Assembly: GCA_963764205.1 (NCBI GenBank)
Contig: CAVXRN010000006.1
Span: 1 to 64,000, forward strand
Direction of reading: 5' to 3'
From: Chersky-840 sp963764205
GTDB lineage: Bacteria > Actinomycetota > Acidimicrobiia > Acidimicrobiales > UBA8190
Length of the DNA stretch: 64,000 nt
The notes under the pieces were generated by a model. It worked only from the letters and a program-made list of their open reading frames with translations, did no database searches and was not told the DNA's origin. The translations under genes were made by a program, and so were the position numbers. Below are positions 52,681 through 61,200 of the stretch, in pieces (within the stretch, counting starts at the first letter, position 1; the number at the start of each line of letters is the position of its first letter).

Positions 52681-53607
52681 ATGGAAACGACAGAGCACCT
52701 GACGCCGGCGGAGCAGTTCCCGATCGAACACCTCTCCCTCCACGGCCATCACATGAGCTATAGGCGTGCCGGCGAAGGTCCCGTGCTGTTGCTACTCCAC
52801 GGAATCGCCGGCAGCTCCCGCACGTGGATCCCTGCCATGGAGTTGTTGCAGAGCGAGTTCACGGTATTGGCTCCGGACTTCCTCGGCCACGGGAAGTCGG
52901 ACAAGCCTCTCGGCGATTACTCCCTTGGAAACCTTGCCAGCTCGATGCGCGATTTTCTGCACCTCTTGGGTTTCGACCGGGCCACCGTGGTGGGACAGTC
53001 CTTCGGAGGTGGGGTGGCCTTGCAGTTCGCCTACCAGTATCCCGAGCGTTGCGAACGTCTCGTCCTCGTCGACGCTGGCGGGCTGGGACGCGAGGTGAAC
53101 TGGATCCTCCGCCTCGTCACCCTGCCTGCGGCCGAATTCGTGCTGCCCGTCATCTTTCCGGTGTTCGTGCGCAGTTGGGGGGACTCGGTCTCCAGATTTC
53201 TCGGTGGCTTGGGCATCCGCAACGCCGCGTGCGCCGAGATTTGGCGCTCCTACCGGTCGTTGACCGAGCCCGAGAACCGGCAGGCGTTCGTCCGTACCAT
53301 GCGGGCCGTCATTGACCCGGGTGGACAATCGGTGAGTGCTCTGGACCGTCTCTATCTAGCTGCACATGTACCCACGCTCATTGTCTGGGGCACCCGTGAC
53401 CGGATCATCCCTCTCGTCCATGCCTACACGGCGCACGAGGCGATCCCCAACAGTCGATTGGAGGTGATGGAGGGCGTGGGTCATTTCCCCCACGTCGAGG
53501 ATCCAATCCGCTTCGTCGAGATCCTGAAGGACTTCCTCGACACTACCGAGCCCGGCAAGTTCACACCCCAGGGACTCCGCGACGTGCTCCGACAGGGAAC
53601 CACGTAA
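52681..53607 (+). CDS. Alpha/beta-hydrolase
   Basis: About 308 residues. Oxyanion HGIAGSS, nucleophile elbow VVGQSFGGGVAL (Ser), catalytic Asp in VWGTRDRIIPLVHA and His in GVGHFPHVEDP, all as expected. Lid region AEFVLPVIFPVFVRSWGDSVSRFLGGLG is hydrophobic, hinting at a lipid-like ester substrate. ATG 52681 follows GGGGAGA about 8 nt upstream. Convergent with the ABC exporter genes; an inverted repeat lies between. Confidence 0.88.
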   Translation: METTEHLTPAEQFPIEHLSLHGHHMSYRRAGEGPVLLLLHGIAGSSRTWIPAMELLQSEFTVLAPDFLGHGKSDKPLGDYSLGNLASSMRDFLHLLGFDRATVVGQSFGGGVALQFAYQYPERCERLVLVDAGGLGREVNWILRLVTLPAAEFVLPVIFPVFVRSWGDSVSRFLGGLGIRNAACAEIWRSYRSLTEPENRQAFVRTMRAVIDPGGQSVSALDRLYLAAHVPTLIVWGTRDRIIPLVHAYTAHEAIPNSRLEVMEGVGHFPHVEDPIRFVEILKDFLDTTEPGKFTPQGLRDVLRQGTT

Positions 53608-53609
53608 GC

Positions 53610-53651
53610 GGAATCACGTGGATTGGGAATTACGCGAGGCCCCGTGATTCC
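53610..53651. terminator. Inverted repeat between convergent hydrolase and exporter genes
   Basis: GGAATCACG (53610-53618) and CGTGATTCC (53643-53651) are a perfect 9-bp inverted repeat with a 24-nt loop, spanning the 22-bp gap and the end of the permease gene. Position suits a bidirectional terminator. Confidence 0.4.
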
Positions 53652-54382
53652 TCGACCCGATGCTTCCAGAGGACCGCGAGGCTGAGCACCACCGCATAGG
53701 CGGCCAGAACTAGGGCATCTTGTATCCCGAAACCGTGCCCGTCCACGAGAGCCAGGCCGAGCGAGGCGTGGTGGAAGCTCGGCAGAGCCCGAGCCGCTGT
53801 CTGCATCGCTTGGGGCATGCTTCCCACAGGGTTGAACAGCCCTCCGAAGTACCCGAGCACGAACATGAGGGCTGTCACCACGGGATATGCCGTTTCGGCG
53901 TTCACCATGAACCCGACGAATACCCCGAGGACGGCGAAGGGGAGCGCCGTCACCCACAGCAGAGCAGTGAGCTCGACCCACAAGGAGAGGTCGAGCCGCA
54001 CACCTCCGAAAGACATACCCACGACCTCGACCACGATCAGCACGGGGAGGACTACCAGCATGCTCGCCGTCACCTTGGTGGCAACGTATGACCATGCGGG
54101 GATGGGGGTGACCCGCAACTGACGCGCCCACCCCGACGCCCGTTCCGTCGACAGGCGGCTGCCCCCGGCGTTGAGAGCGGCGATCAAAGCTCCAAAGGAG
54201 CACATGGACACCATTAGATAGACCCGCCATGACACGGCGCCGTCAATGACCTTATCGGGATTGTGATCGCTCAGGAACAGCATGTAGAAGATAACGGGGA
54301 ATCCAACCGTGACGCTCAGAAACTTCCAACTGCGGAGCAGGCGCCCCACCTCGAATCGGCCGAACGCCAGCAGCCCGGTCAC
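53630..54382 (-). CDS. ABC-2 type exporter permease
   Basis: About 250 residues with six predicted helices, including FLSVTVGFPVIFYMLFL, VYLMVSMCSFGALIAALNAG, MLVVLPVLIVVEVVGM, LWVTALPFAVLGVFVGFMV and ALVLAAYAVVLSLAVLW. The signature SRLSTERASGWARQLRVTPIPAWSYVATK is typical of ABC-2 drug/lipid exporters. GTG 54382 overlaps the ATPase stop (GTGA). Works with the ATPase upstream. Confidence 0.88.
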   Translation of the reverse strand: MTGLLAFGRFEVGRLLRSWKFLSVTVGFPVIFYMLFLSDHNPDKVIDGAVSWRVYLMVSMCSFGALIAALNAGGSRLSTERASGWARQLRVTPIPAWSYVATKVTASMLVVLPVLIVVEVVGMSFGGVRLDLSLWVELTALLWVTALPFAVLGVFVGFMVNAETAYPVVTALMFVLGYFGGLFNPVGSMPQAMQTAARALPSFHHASLGLALVDGHGFGIQDALVLAAYAVVLSLAVLWKHRVEESRGLA

Positions 54383-55389
54383 AATGCCCGCCTCTCGTTC
54401 GGTGTCAGGTCGGGCTCGGTGAGCGCCAGGAAGGCCTCCTCAAGGCCTGCCCCGGTGACCTCGAGATCGCTGAAGTCCACCCCATGACGCACCAAGGCTT
54501 TCACGGTGGCATCGGCATCGAGTGAGTTCAGGGTGACGCCGATGCCGCGAACCACAACATCGGTCACCCCGTCCATTTGATCGAACACCACTTCGTCTGG
54601 ATAATCGGTCACAAAACGGACCTGCCTTGTCGCAACTGCGGCCTTGAGCGTCGCTCCGGGGCCGTTCGCCACCACACGACCACGATTGATGACGACCACC
54701 CGGTCCGCGATGACATCGGCCTCCTGCAAATGATGTGTGGCGAAGACGATCGTGCGACCTTCTTCTCCGAACTGTCGCATCATGCGCCAGAACGAGCGCT
54801 GGCTATCCACGTCCATGGCGGCAGTGGGCTCGTCCAAGAAAACGAGCTCGGGATCTCCGGCGATGGCCACGGCAAAACGCACTCGCTGGGCTTGCCCGCC
54901 CGACAAGCGGTGCGTCGAGCGGTCAAGGAGATCACCGATCCCAGCTCGCTCCACGGTGAGGTCGAAAGGAGCCGGACACCGGTAGAGTCGGCGCACGAGT
55001 TGGAGGACGCTCGAGACGCGAACGCCTGGCGGCAACCCGCTGCCCGATCCCGTCTGGAGCATGGCCCCCACCCGGCCGTGCGCCACCGCTTGGCGAGCGC
55101 TCGTTCCCAAGACCTCCACCAAGCCCTCCTGGGGGCGCAGTAGGCCCAAGAGAAGCGAGATTGTCGTGGACTTCCCGGCCCCATTGGGGCCGAGGAGTGC
55201 AACGGTCTCGCCTCGAGCCACTTGGAGATTCAGATGGTCGAGAGCTACGTTCCTGCCATAGCGGCGCACGACACCATCGAAACGCAGCGCCGGATCCCCC
55301 TGTGGGCCGGATCCTTCCAGGGCTGCGGTGCCCCGACGGGGAGCCCCCGCGAATCGCTCGACGCGCCCGACCGGGCGACGAGCGGTCAT
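54379..55389 (-). CDS. ABC-2 type exporter ATPase
   Basis: About 336 residues. Walker A GPNGAGKSTT, signature HRLSGGQAQRVRFAVAIAG, Walker B LVFLDEPTAAMD and H-loop ATHH are intact. The C-terminal ~90 residues form the DrrA-type extension (QVRFVTDYPDEVVFDQMDG...). An N-terminal ~35-residue tail precedes the nucleotide-binding domain. ATG 55389 has GGAAGAG just before. Probably exports a drug, toxin or lipid. Confidence 0.92.
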   Translation of the reverse strand: MTARRPVGRVERFAGAPRRGTAALEGSGPQGDPALRFDGVVRRYGRNVALDHLNLQVARGETVALLGPNGAGKSTTISLLLGLLRPQEGLVEVLGTSARQAVAHGRVGAMLQTGSGSGLPPGVRVSSVLQLVRRLYRCPAPFDLTVERAGIGDLLDRSTHRLSGGQAQRVRFAVAIAGDPELVFLDEPTAAMDVDSQRSFWRMMRQFGEEGRTIVFATHHLQEADVIADRVVVINRGRVVANGPGATLKAAVATRQVRFVTDYPDEVVFDQMDGVTDVVVRGIGVTLNSLDADATVKALVRHGVDFSDLEVTGAGLEEAFLALTEPDLTPNERRAL

Positions 55390-55557
55390 CTCTTCCGACC
55401 CGGACACAGGGCACATCGGCGGTCCAGCTGCACACGGCCACGACGCGTCATGGGTCAGAGTGACAGCAGGCCTTGGTGCCCTTTGGAACGAAATGTCGTC
55501 GCATCGCACCCGCGAATCGACCGTTGCGCCCTCCTGGTCGCCATCGGCACTCTCCAT

Positions 55558-55748
55558 ACTACGAAGGTGCCACTATGCCGTTGTGCTTAACAGGGTCGAT
55601 TGACCCGTTCTTCGCAAGGCGTGGATGGCAAGAACGCATCCGAGCCTGTGGGTGCCGAGAATCCCACCCGCCTCTTTGATCCGGACCTCGAAATGAGAGC
55701 TGGTCGTGGGGACCAAAGTCTTCGTTTTGGGTCCAACGCGGCGCATCG
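55558..55748 (+). repeat. Gap with solitary TIR-like end
   Basis: TGTGGGTGCCGAGAATCCCA at 55647-55666 is a close match to the dispersed-repeat left end, followed by CCCGCCTCTTTGATCCGGACCT. The rest of the core is missing. Located between the ABC ATPase and the flavoprotein, both on the minus strand. Confidence 0.5.
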
Positions 55749-57416
55749 CTAAACCTCTTGCGCCACGAGGCGGGAGGGCTGCTGCGCACGGGCAGCATCA
55801 GCGGCAAGCCATGTTCGGTAACCGCCGTCGAGGTTTCGGGCCTCGATCCCCAATTCGTGGAGGAGCGTTGTCGCCGTGTGTCCTCGTTGGCCCACCTCGC
55901 AGTAGACGACGAAGGGGCCTTTGGCTCCGTCAAGTTCTTCGCGTAACTGGTCGAGCGGGAGATTGTCGGATCCTGGGATGGATCCTCGTTTGTGTTCCTG
56001 GCGAGTCCGAACGTCGAGCAGTGTCCAACCCGCTTCGGTCAACGTCACCAGCTCGTCGTATTCCACCACGTCGCAGGCGCCGGTGCGCACGTTTTCAGCC
56101 ATGTAGCCAAGCATGTTGACCGGGTCCTTGGCCGATGAAAACGGAGGTGCATACGCGAGTTCCAAGTCGGCGAGCTCATCGGCGGTGATGCCACCCGTGA
56201 TGGCGGTGGCGATCACGTCGATCCGCTTGTCGACGCCCTCCCTCCCGACCGCCTGGGCCCCAAGGATTGTCCCGTCGTCGGGGTCAAAAAGAAGCTTCAG
56301 GGACATCGATTGGGCGCCGGGATAGTAACCAGCGTGGCTCATGGGATGCGAGTGAATTACCCGGTAGCTGCGTCCCTCGGCCTTGAGCCGCCTTTCGTTC
56401 CAACCCGTGACCGCCGCCGTGAGATCGAAGATCTTGACGATGGCCGTTCCGAGTGAGGGACTGCTCCGAGTGGGAAGGCCGCAGATGTGGTCGGCGACTC
56501 GTCGTCCTTGCCGGTTTGCGACATTTGCGAGCGCGATCAGCGAGCTGCCACTTCCGACCCAGTCCTCTTTTTCGACAGCGTCCCCGACGGCATAGATGTC
56601 TCTGTCGCTAGTCCGGTTAGCCTCATCAACTTCGATACCTCCATGTGCGCTGAGCGCAAGTCCAGCCATCTGTGCCAGGCGGGTGTCGGGGCGAACGCCG
56701 ATGGACCCGACGACAAGCTCACCGGGGATCGCTCGCCCATCGGCAAGAGCGATCCCTTCGGCGGTCACCTCGGAGACGGCGACACCGGTCTCGACAACCA
56801 CACCGTGGGACGTCAGTTCAGCGGCCACCACGATCGCGAGCTCGGGGTCGAGCGGGCTGAGCACCTGGTCGACCGCCTCGACGATCGTCACGGCAATCGA
56901 CCGGCGGACAAGGTTCTCGGCCGTCTCGAGCCCAATGAATCCCGCCCCGATGACCACGGCAGTCTCGGGCCGTCCGGCTACGTCGACTGCGAGCTTTTCA
57001 GCATCTTCGACAGTTCGAAGTACTCGGACCCGGTCAAAGCCAGGTATGGGGGGACGGACCGGGACAGCACCGGGGCTCAACACCAGCTTGTCGTATCCAA
57101 CGCCGTCGGATCGACCATCGACGGTGGAGCGTGTCGTGACCTCGTGGTTGTGGGCATCGATGTCGACGACCTCGGTGTCGATACGGACATCGAGGCGGAA
57201 TCGATCGAAGAGACTCTCGGGGGTCTGCAGGAGCAAGTCGCCCTCGTCCTCAATCACGCCGCCTACGAAATAGGGCAGTCCGCAATTGGCATATGACACA
57301 TGGCCTGATCGCTCGATCACCGTTATCTCGGCCTTTTCGTCGAGGCGCCGGAGGCGAGTGGCCGTCGACATCCCTCCGGCGACGCCACCGACGATCACGA
57401 CGCGTATTGGTGTCAC
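55749..57416 (-). CDS. CoA-disulfide-reductase-like flavoprotein with C-terminal rhodanese domain
   Basis: About 555 residues. N-terminal FAD fold VVIVGGVAGGMSTATRLRRLD; the redox Cys in VSYANCGLPYFVGG; NAD loop VVIGAGFIGLETAENL; second FAD contact DRDIYAVGDAVE. The dimerisation domain is followed by a rhodanese module (about 455-545) with active Cys in VYCEVGQRGH. Fusions like this reduce CoA persulfides or polysulfides and guard against sulfur stress. GTG 57416 overlaps the end of a truncated SQR-like gene, so the two were probably one sulfide-handling unit. Confidence 0.92.
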   Translation of the reverse strand: MTPIRVVIVGGVAGGMSTATRLRRLDEKAEITVIERSGHVSYANCGLPYFVGGVIEDEGDLLLQTPESLFDRFRLDVRIDTEVVDIDAHNHEVTTRSTVDGRSDGVGYDKLVLSPGAVPVRPPIPGFDRVRVLRTVEDAEKLAVDVAGRPETAVVIGAGFIGLETAENLVRRSIAVTIVEAVDQVLSPLDPELAIVVAAELTSHGVVVETGVAVSEVTAEGIALADGRAIPGELVVGSIGVRPDTRLAQMAGLALSAHGGIEVDEANRTSDRDIYAVGDAVEKEDWVGSGSSLIALANVANRQGRRVADHICGLPTRSSPSLGTAIVKIFDLTAAVTGWNERRLKAEGRSYRVIHSHPMSHAGYYPGAQSMSLKLLFDPDDGTILGAQAVGREGVDKRIDVIATAITGGITADELADLELAYAPPFSSAKDPVNMLGYMAENVRTGACDVVEYDELVTLTEAGWTLLDVRTRQEHKRGSIPGSDNLPLDQLREELDGAKGPFVVYCEVGQRGHTATTLLHELGIEARNLDGGYRTWLAADAARAQQPSRLVAQEV

Positions 57417-57828
57417 GGCAGGCCTGCCCCTACAGGTGTGTAAAACGTGAAGACCTTTTCAATCCAAGCCGGGCGGGTCAGGCCTTCGGTCTCCCCGGGG
57501 GCCAGGACCGCACCGGTCGCCACCACGAGGACGTCAAAGACAACCTCGCTCGTGTCCACCAGGTCTACGGTCTGGCCGTCAAGATCGACGTGGCCCACTG
57601 CAGTCATCCTGAAGTCAATGCCGGAGTGGAGCTGACGGCCACGGGGGCGAACGACGTCCTCGGGGTGGGTGAGCCGAAGGGAACGAACAGCTGTCCCGCC
57701 TGGTAGATACGGCGGTCGTCCTGATCGACCACCGTGATGGACGCGTCGTCGAGCCCATGGGCCTTTCGCAGACGGAGGGCGGTCAAGGTCCCGCCGCTTC
57801 CCCCGCCCAAGACGACGATGCGATGCAC
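57413..57828 (-). pseudogene. Sulfide:quinone oxidoreductase-like N-terminal fragment, frameshifted
   Basis: ATG 57828 gives MHRIVVLGGGSGGTLTALRLRK and DQDDRRIYQAGQLFVPFG, then the frame slips near 57660-57675; the other frame reads LTHPEDVVRPRGRQLHSGIDFRM and VVFDVLVVATGAVLAPGETEGL, ending KVFTFYTPVGAGLP. SQR enzymes have about 390 residues; here the text stops at about 138, just after the first FAD region. Both a frameshift and loss of the C-terminal two thirds are visible, and the cut is exactly at the start of the next gene. Confidence 0.65.
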
Positions 57829-58007
57829 GTAAGCACTCCGATCTTCTCATCGCAGCTTGACATTCACCCACTCGGGGCTGGCAGGGTCCAAGGTCACCTT
57901 CGTGGGATCGGACGGAGAGCACGCGGTGTGAGTGCGGTAACGGTCAGAGACAATCCGCCCAGAAGCGACCGGCTCATTCGCTGAGATCCTCGGCCGCTAA
58001 GGAGGCC

Positions 58008-58155
58008 TGTGGGTGCCGAGAATCTCATCCGCCACTCCGACGAGGGCGTTCTCAGTATCCTTGCGTCCACAAATACGTGGGAAATCGAGAGGCATGGGGG
58101 AAATGGTCAAGAAAGAGCACGGTCCTGGCGCAGGTCACGACCGACGACCGAGGTC
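58008..58155 (+). repeat. Dispersed repeat copy H (short)
   Basis: TIR-like end TGTGGGTGCCGAGAATCTCA (58009-58028), GCGTTCTCAGTATCC, box GTGGGAAAT (58078), a second box worn to GGGGGAAAT, AGCACGGTCCTGGCGCAGGTC, and only two or three CCGA-like units. It lies between divergent genes (SQR fragment and AhpD-like), so it may affect promoters there. Confidence 0.75.
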
Positions 58156-58179
58156 CCAACCAATCAATACGATCTCGTC

Positions 58180-58833
58180 ATGCCCCGCTTAGGACAGGTG
58201 CCGCGGTCGGACGACAACCCACCGATCGTCAAGAACATGTACACCCTGCTGTTCGACGACCGGGACCCGGTGACCGAACCCGGCACGGCGACCGGCACAC
58301 CAGGCGACTGGTGGACAGTCTGGGCGAATTCGCCCGACGTGCTCGAGCACGCCGTGGCCGGTTTCGCCCTCTATGCCAGCCCCGCGCGCAAGATTGCCCC
58401 GGCCTTGCGCGAGTTGGGCCAGGTCCGCGCCGGTTGGCTCATCGGCAGCCAGTTCGTGTTCTCCCAACATTGCAAAAGCTGCAGAGACCTCGGGTTCTCC
58501 GAGGAGAAGATCGAAGCGATCAAGCATTGGCAAGTGTCGGATCTGTTCGATCCCCTCGAACGAGCGCTGCTCGCCTACACCGATGCCCTCGTCTCGTCAC
58601 AGGGGCGGGTCGCGGACGGTGTGTTCGCCGTCTTGAAAGACAACCTCAGTGATCAAGCGATCCTCGACTTCACCTACATCACAATGACGTACGCACTGCA
58701 CGCGGTGATGTCGGTTGCTTTGCGGACCGAATTCGACGACCGAGCAGATCCGATCGTCGAGGTCGCCGCCCCCGAAGGGCATCAGGCCGCCAACATCGGT
58801 CGCACCATCAGCGGACGCGACGAAGCCCGGTAG
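58180..58833 (+). CDS. AhpD/carboxymuconolactone-decarboxylase-like protein
   Basis: About 217 residues, all-helical. The redox motif CKSC lies in FVFSQHCKSCRDLGFSEEKIEAI, with His just before, as in AhpD-type alkylhydroperoxidases. Likely deals with peroxide or a related electrophile. ATG 58180 (MPRLGQVPR). Eight nt from the next gene, so cotranscribed with the isocitrate-lyase family enzyme; a metabolic link is not obvious. Confidence 0.85.
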   Translation: MPRLGQVPRSDDNPPIVKNMYTLLFDDRDPVTEPGTATGTPGDWWTVWANSPDVLEHAVAGFALYASPARKIAPALRELGQVRAGWLIGSQFVFSQHCKSCRDLGFSEEKIEAIKHWQVSDLFDPLERALLAYTDALVSSQGRVADGVFAVLKDNLSDQAILDFTYITMTYALHAVMSVALRTEFDDRADPIVEVAAPEGHQAANIGRTISGRDEAR

Positions 58834-58841
58834 CGATCCCG

Positions 58842-59732
58842 TTGTCCCCCTACCTCTCCCACCCGATCGACGGACCTCGACAACTCCGGCAATTGTTGTC
58901 CGGGGGTGAGCCCGTCTTGGCGCCGGGCGTGTACGACGCCCTCGGCGCCCGACTGGTCGAAGAGGCCGGATTCGATGCCGTCTACATGAGCGGATTCGCC
59001 CACGCGGCGTCGAGGCTCGGGCGGCCGGACGTGGGGTTGGTCACAATGACCGAGATGGTCGACCACGCCAGGGCTATCGCCCGTGCCGTCCAGCTCCCGG
59101 TCATCGCCGACGCCGACACCGGCTACGGGAATGCGATCAATGTCGTCCGCACCGTCCAGGAGTTCGAGCAGGCTGGTGTTGCCGCACTCCATCTCGAGGA
59201 CCAGGTGGCACCGAAGCGATGCGGACACCTCGACGGCAAGCAGATCGTGCCCATGGACGAAATGGTCTCGAAGATCCGGGCGGCGGTGGCGGCGCGCACG
59301 GCGCCAGAACTCGTCCTGGTCGCCCGTACCGATGCCGCTGCCGTGGAGGGAATCGATGCCGCGATCGATCGTGCTCGCCGGTACCGCGACGCTGGTGTGG
59401 ACGCCCTCTTCGTCGAGGCCGTCACGAGCGAAGCCGACATCGAGCGCGTCGCATCGGAGTTGGCCGACGTGCCGCTTCTGTTCAATTGGGTCGAGGGCGG
59501 CAAGACGCCACCGCTGCCGTACGACCGATTGCGGGAGCTCGGCTTTGCCATCGTCATCTTCCCCTTGACCACGCTCCTGACGGCCATGACGTCCATGCGG
59601 CACGCCCTGGCGCAGATCAGGACAGTCGGCACGCCAACGCCGCTGCTCGAGGACTTGCCGAGCTTCAGTGCGTTCACCGAGTTCATCGGCCTCGACGAGA
59701 TCACCGCGCTCGAACGTCGTTTCACCACCTGA
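58842..59732 (+). CDS. Isocitrate lyase/PEP mutase family enzyme
   Basis: About 296 residues, a TIM-barrel carbon-carbon lyase. Metal site VIADADTGYGNA and LEDQVAPKRCGHLDGK, where the KRCGH loop bears the active Cys of (methyl)isocitrate lyases. YMSGFAHAASRLGRPDVGLVTMTEM is also typical. Methylisocitrate lyase or oxaloacetate decarboxylase are both possible. TTG 58842 is used, 8 nt after the AhpD-like stop; no ATG lies near enough. Followed by insertion-element debris. Confidence 0.9.
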   Translation: MSPYLSHPIDGPRQLRQLLSGGEPVLAPGVYDALGARLVEEAGFDAVYMSGFAHAASRLGRPDVGLVTMTEMVDHARAIARAVQLPVIADADTGYGNAINVVRTVQEFEQAGVAALHLEDQVAPKRCGHLDGKQIVPMDEMVSKIRAAVAARTAPELVLVARTDAAAVEGIDAAIDRARRYRDAGVDALFVEAVTSEADIERVASELADVPLLFNWVEGGKTPPLPYDRLRELGFAIVIFPLTTLLTAMTSMRHALAQIRTVGTPTPLLEDLPSFSAFTEFIGLDEITALERRFTT

Positions 59733-59800
59733 CCCGGCGGCCCACCCGACCGGCCTCACGTGGATGGCTGTCTCCACCGGCCTGTCCGGGCAGCAGAAGG

Positions 59801-59988
59801 TGTGGGGGCCGAAAATGTCATCCGTGCCCTCGTGGTGTGGCGGGATCTCTGCTTGGAGTGAGGGTGCGACCGCAGAATATCGGAACCAAGGCCGCCACCA
59901 GACGGGTCCGGCAGTCCGACCGATTCCGCGACCTCATTCACGAGGATCGCATCGTGGCGTGGTGCGGAAGGGATTCTCGGCACCCACA
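59801..59988 (+). mobile_element. 188-bp MITE-like element with 24-bp terminal inverted repeats
   Basis: Left end TGTGGGGGCCGAAAATGTCA + TCCG (59801-59824) and right end CGGAAGGGATTCTCGGCACC + CACA (59965-59988) match in 19 of 24 positions as inverted repeats. The interior matches 37335-37459 and encodes RVRQSDRFRDLIHEDRIVAW from 59903, a worn transposase C-terminus. Too short to carry a transposase. I cannot confirm a target duplication. Confidence 0.7.
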
Positions 59989-60120
59989 GGCCCAACAGAC
60001 GCGAGCCGGCGGCGAGAAACACCCGGTCAGCGTGCGTCGGCTGAGTCGAGCCACCTGTCAACGCAAGATAGCCAGTTCGTGGTGGAGCATCACGATCGCG
60101 AGGTCTTTGGAGGCACAGCT

Positions 60121-60288
60121 CCGGAACCTGAGCGCCGCAATCGTGAGCACGCATCGGACGAGAACATAGAGAACGGAGGCAAGCACGCCACCGGAGCTTT
60201 CCCGCCACCAACGGGAAGCGGCCAGCCGGGATCGGGGTTATCGAAACACCAGCTCAATGAATGGATCGGGGTTTGGCACCTCACACGC
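60121..60288 (+). repeat. Second repeat block, shared with 47832-47998
   Basis: About 167 bp with clear identity to 47832-47998: GGAGC/GGAAC start, CACGC-TCGGA, ACATAGAGAACGG-GGCAA, and TCAATGA...GGATCGG...TTTGGCACC. One frame in both gives HASD-xx-IENGGKHA with most differences at third codon positions, which suggests it was once coding. It lies right of the MITE-like element; the rest of 59989-60397 holds nothing I can name. Confidence 0.6.
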
Positions 60289-60397
60289 TCTCAGGAAGTT
60301 CATGCACAGCAACTTTGAAGGCCCCGTTTCAAGTGCGAAGGTTTGGCCGCGGAGGACCTCTACGGGTCAGGCCGCCCGCACGACCCCAAGCCGCCGA

Positions 60398-60991
60398 TCA
60401 AAGCCCGGCTTTCCATATGCCACTTGCAAGCGCCGCAGCTTCTCTGTGCAGGTCGTCGGCAAGTTCATCTGTCGCCCTGTCATTCGGCGCCCCGACTGCC
60501 TTGGCGGCCGCAAACTGTATGAGCCGTGCCGATTCAGTCAGACTGTCCGCCTGCCGGAGCACCGTGCGATCGTCGATCACGGAACCGGTAGATCGCTGCG
60601 CAATTCGCAGTGATCGGTCGACATTGGCGGCCGTCTCGTGGAGGCGACGACATAACGATCCCAGGTCTCCGAGGGGCGCATCTCCCGACCGGGCTAGCTC
60701 AATAGCGTGCTCGGCACCGATCAGCGCTCGTGACATCCTCCGCCGGGTCCCGTGTATCGAGCGCCATCGGCGATCGGGTATCGGAGTGGACCGTAGCCAT
60801 CTCAAGCCTGCTGTGAAGGGTGCGTCGAACCCCTGTCCACGAACATGGCGGGTCAAGAGATTCCAAAACCTATGCACGCGTCGGCACAGCCAAACGGACA
60901 TCAGGATCGCAACCGTCGTCATCACAACCATGAAGACGAGCAGCGCGGTAACCAACAGATCACCCAAAACAGTTGCGGCGCTTGCGATCAT
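60398..60991 (-). CDS. Membrane-anchored hypothetical protein
   Basis: About 197 residues. One N-terminal helix (LGDLLVTALLVFMVVMTTVAILMSVWL) then a mainly helical soluble part, IHGTRRRMSRALIGAEHAIELARS and DELADDLHREAAALASGIW. I do not recognise a family. ATG 60991 begins right at the helix. The 208 bp upstream show no feature. Confidence 0.62.
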   Translation of the reverse strand: MIASAATVLGDLLVTALLVFMVVMTTVAILMSVWLCRRVHRFWNLLTRHVRGQGFDAPFTAGLRWLRSTPIPDRRWRSIHGTRRRMSRALIGAEHAIELARSGDAPLGDLGSLCRRLHETAANVDRSLRIAQRSTGSVIDDRTVLRQADSLTESARLIQFAAAKAVGAPNDRATDELADDLHREAAALASGIWKAGL

Positions 60992-61200
60992 GGCTTGCCT
61001 CCTGATCGAGGGTCACGACATAAGCGACCACTTGTGCAGCTGAACGACCGAGCCTCTTGACACGACCCAAGAACGGCTACCCAGCCTCGCTCTTCAGCAG
61101 CCTAGCGACCGCAGCCAGGAGATCAACAGCGGTGTTCCTGAGTCAGCAAGCGGACCATCGCGATTCTGCCGGCGCGGCTCTCTGACGGGCGCACTGCCGG

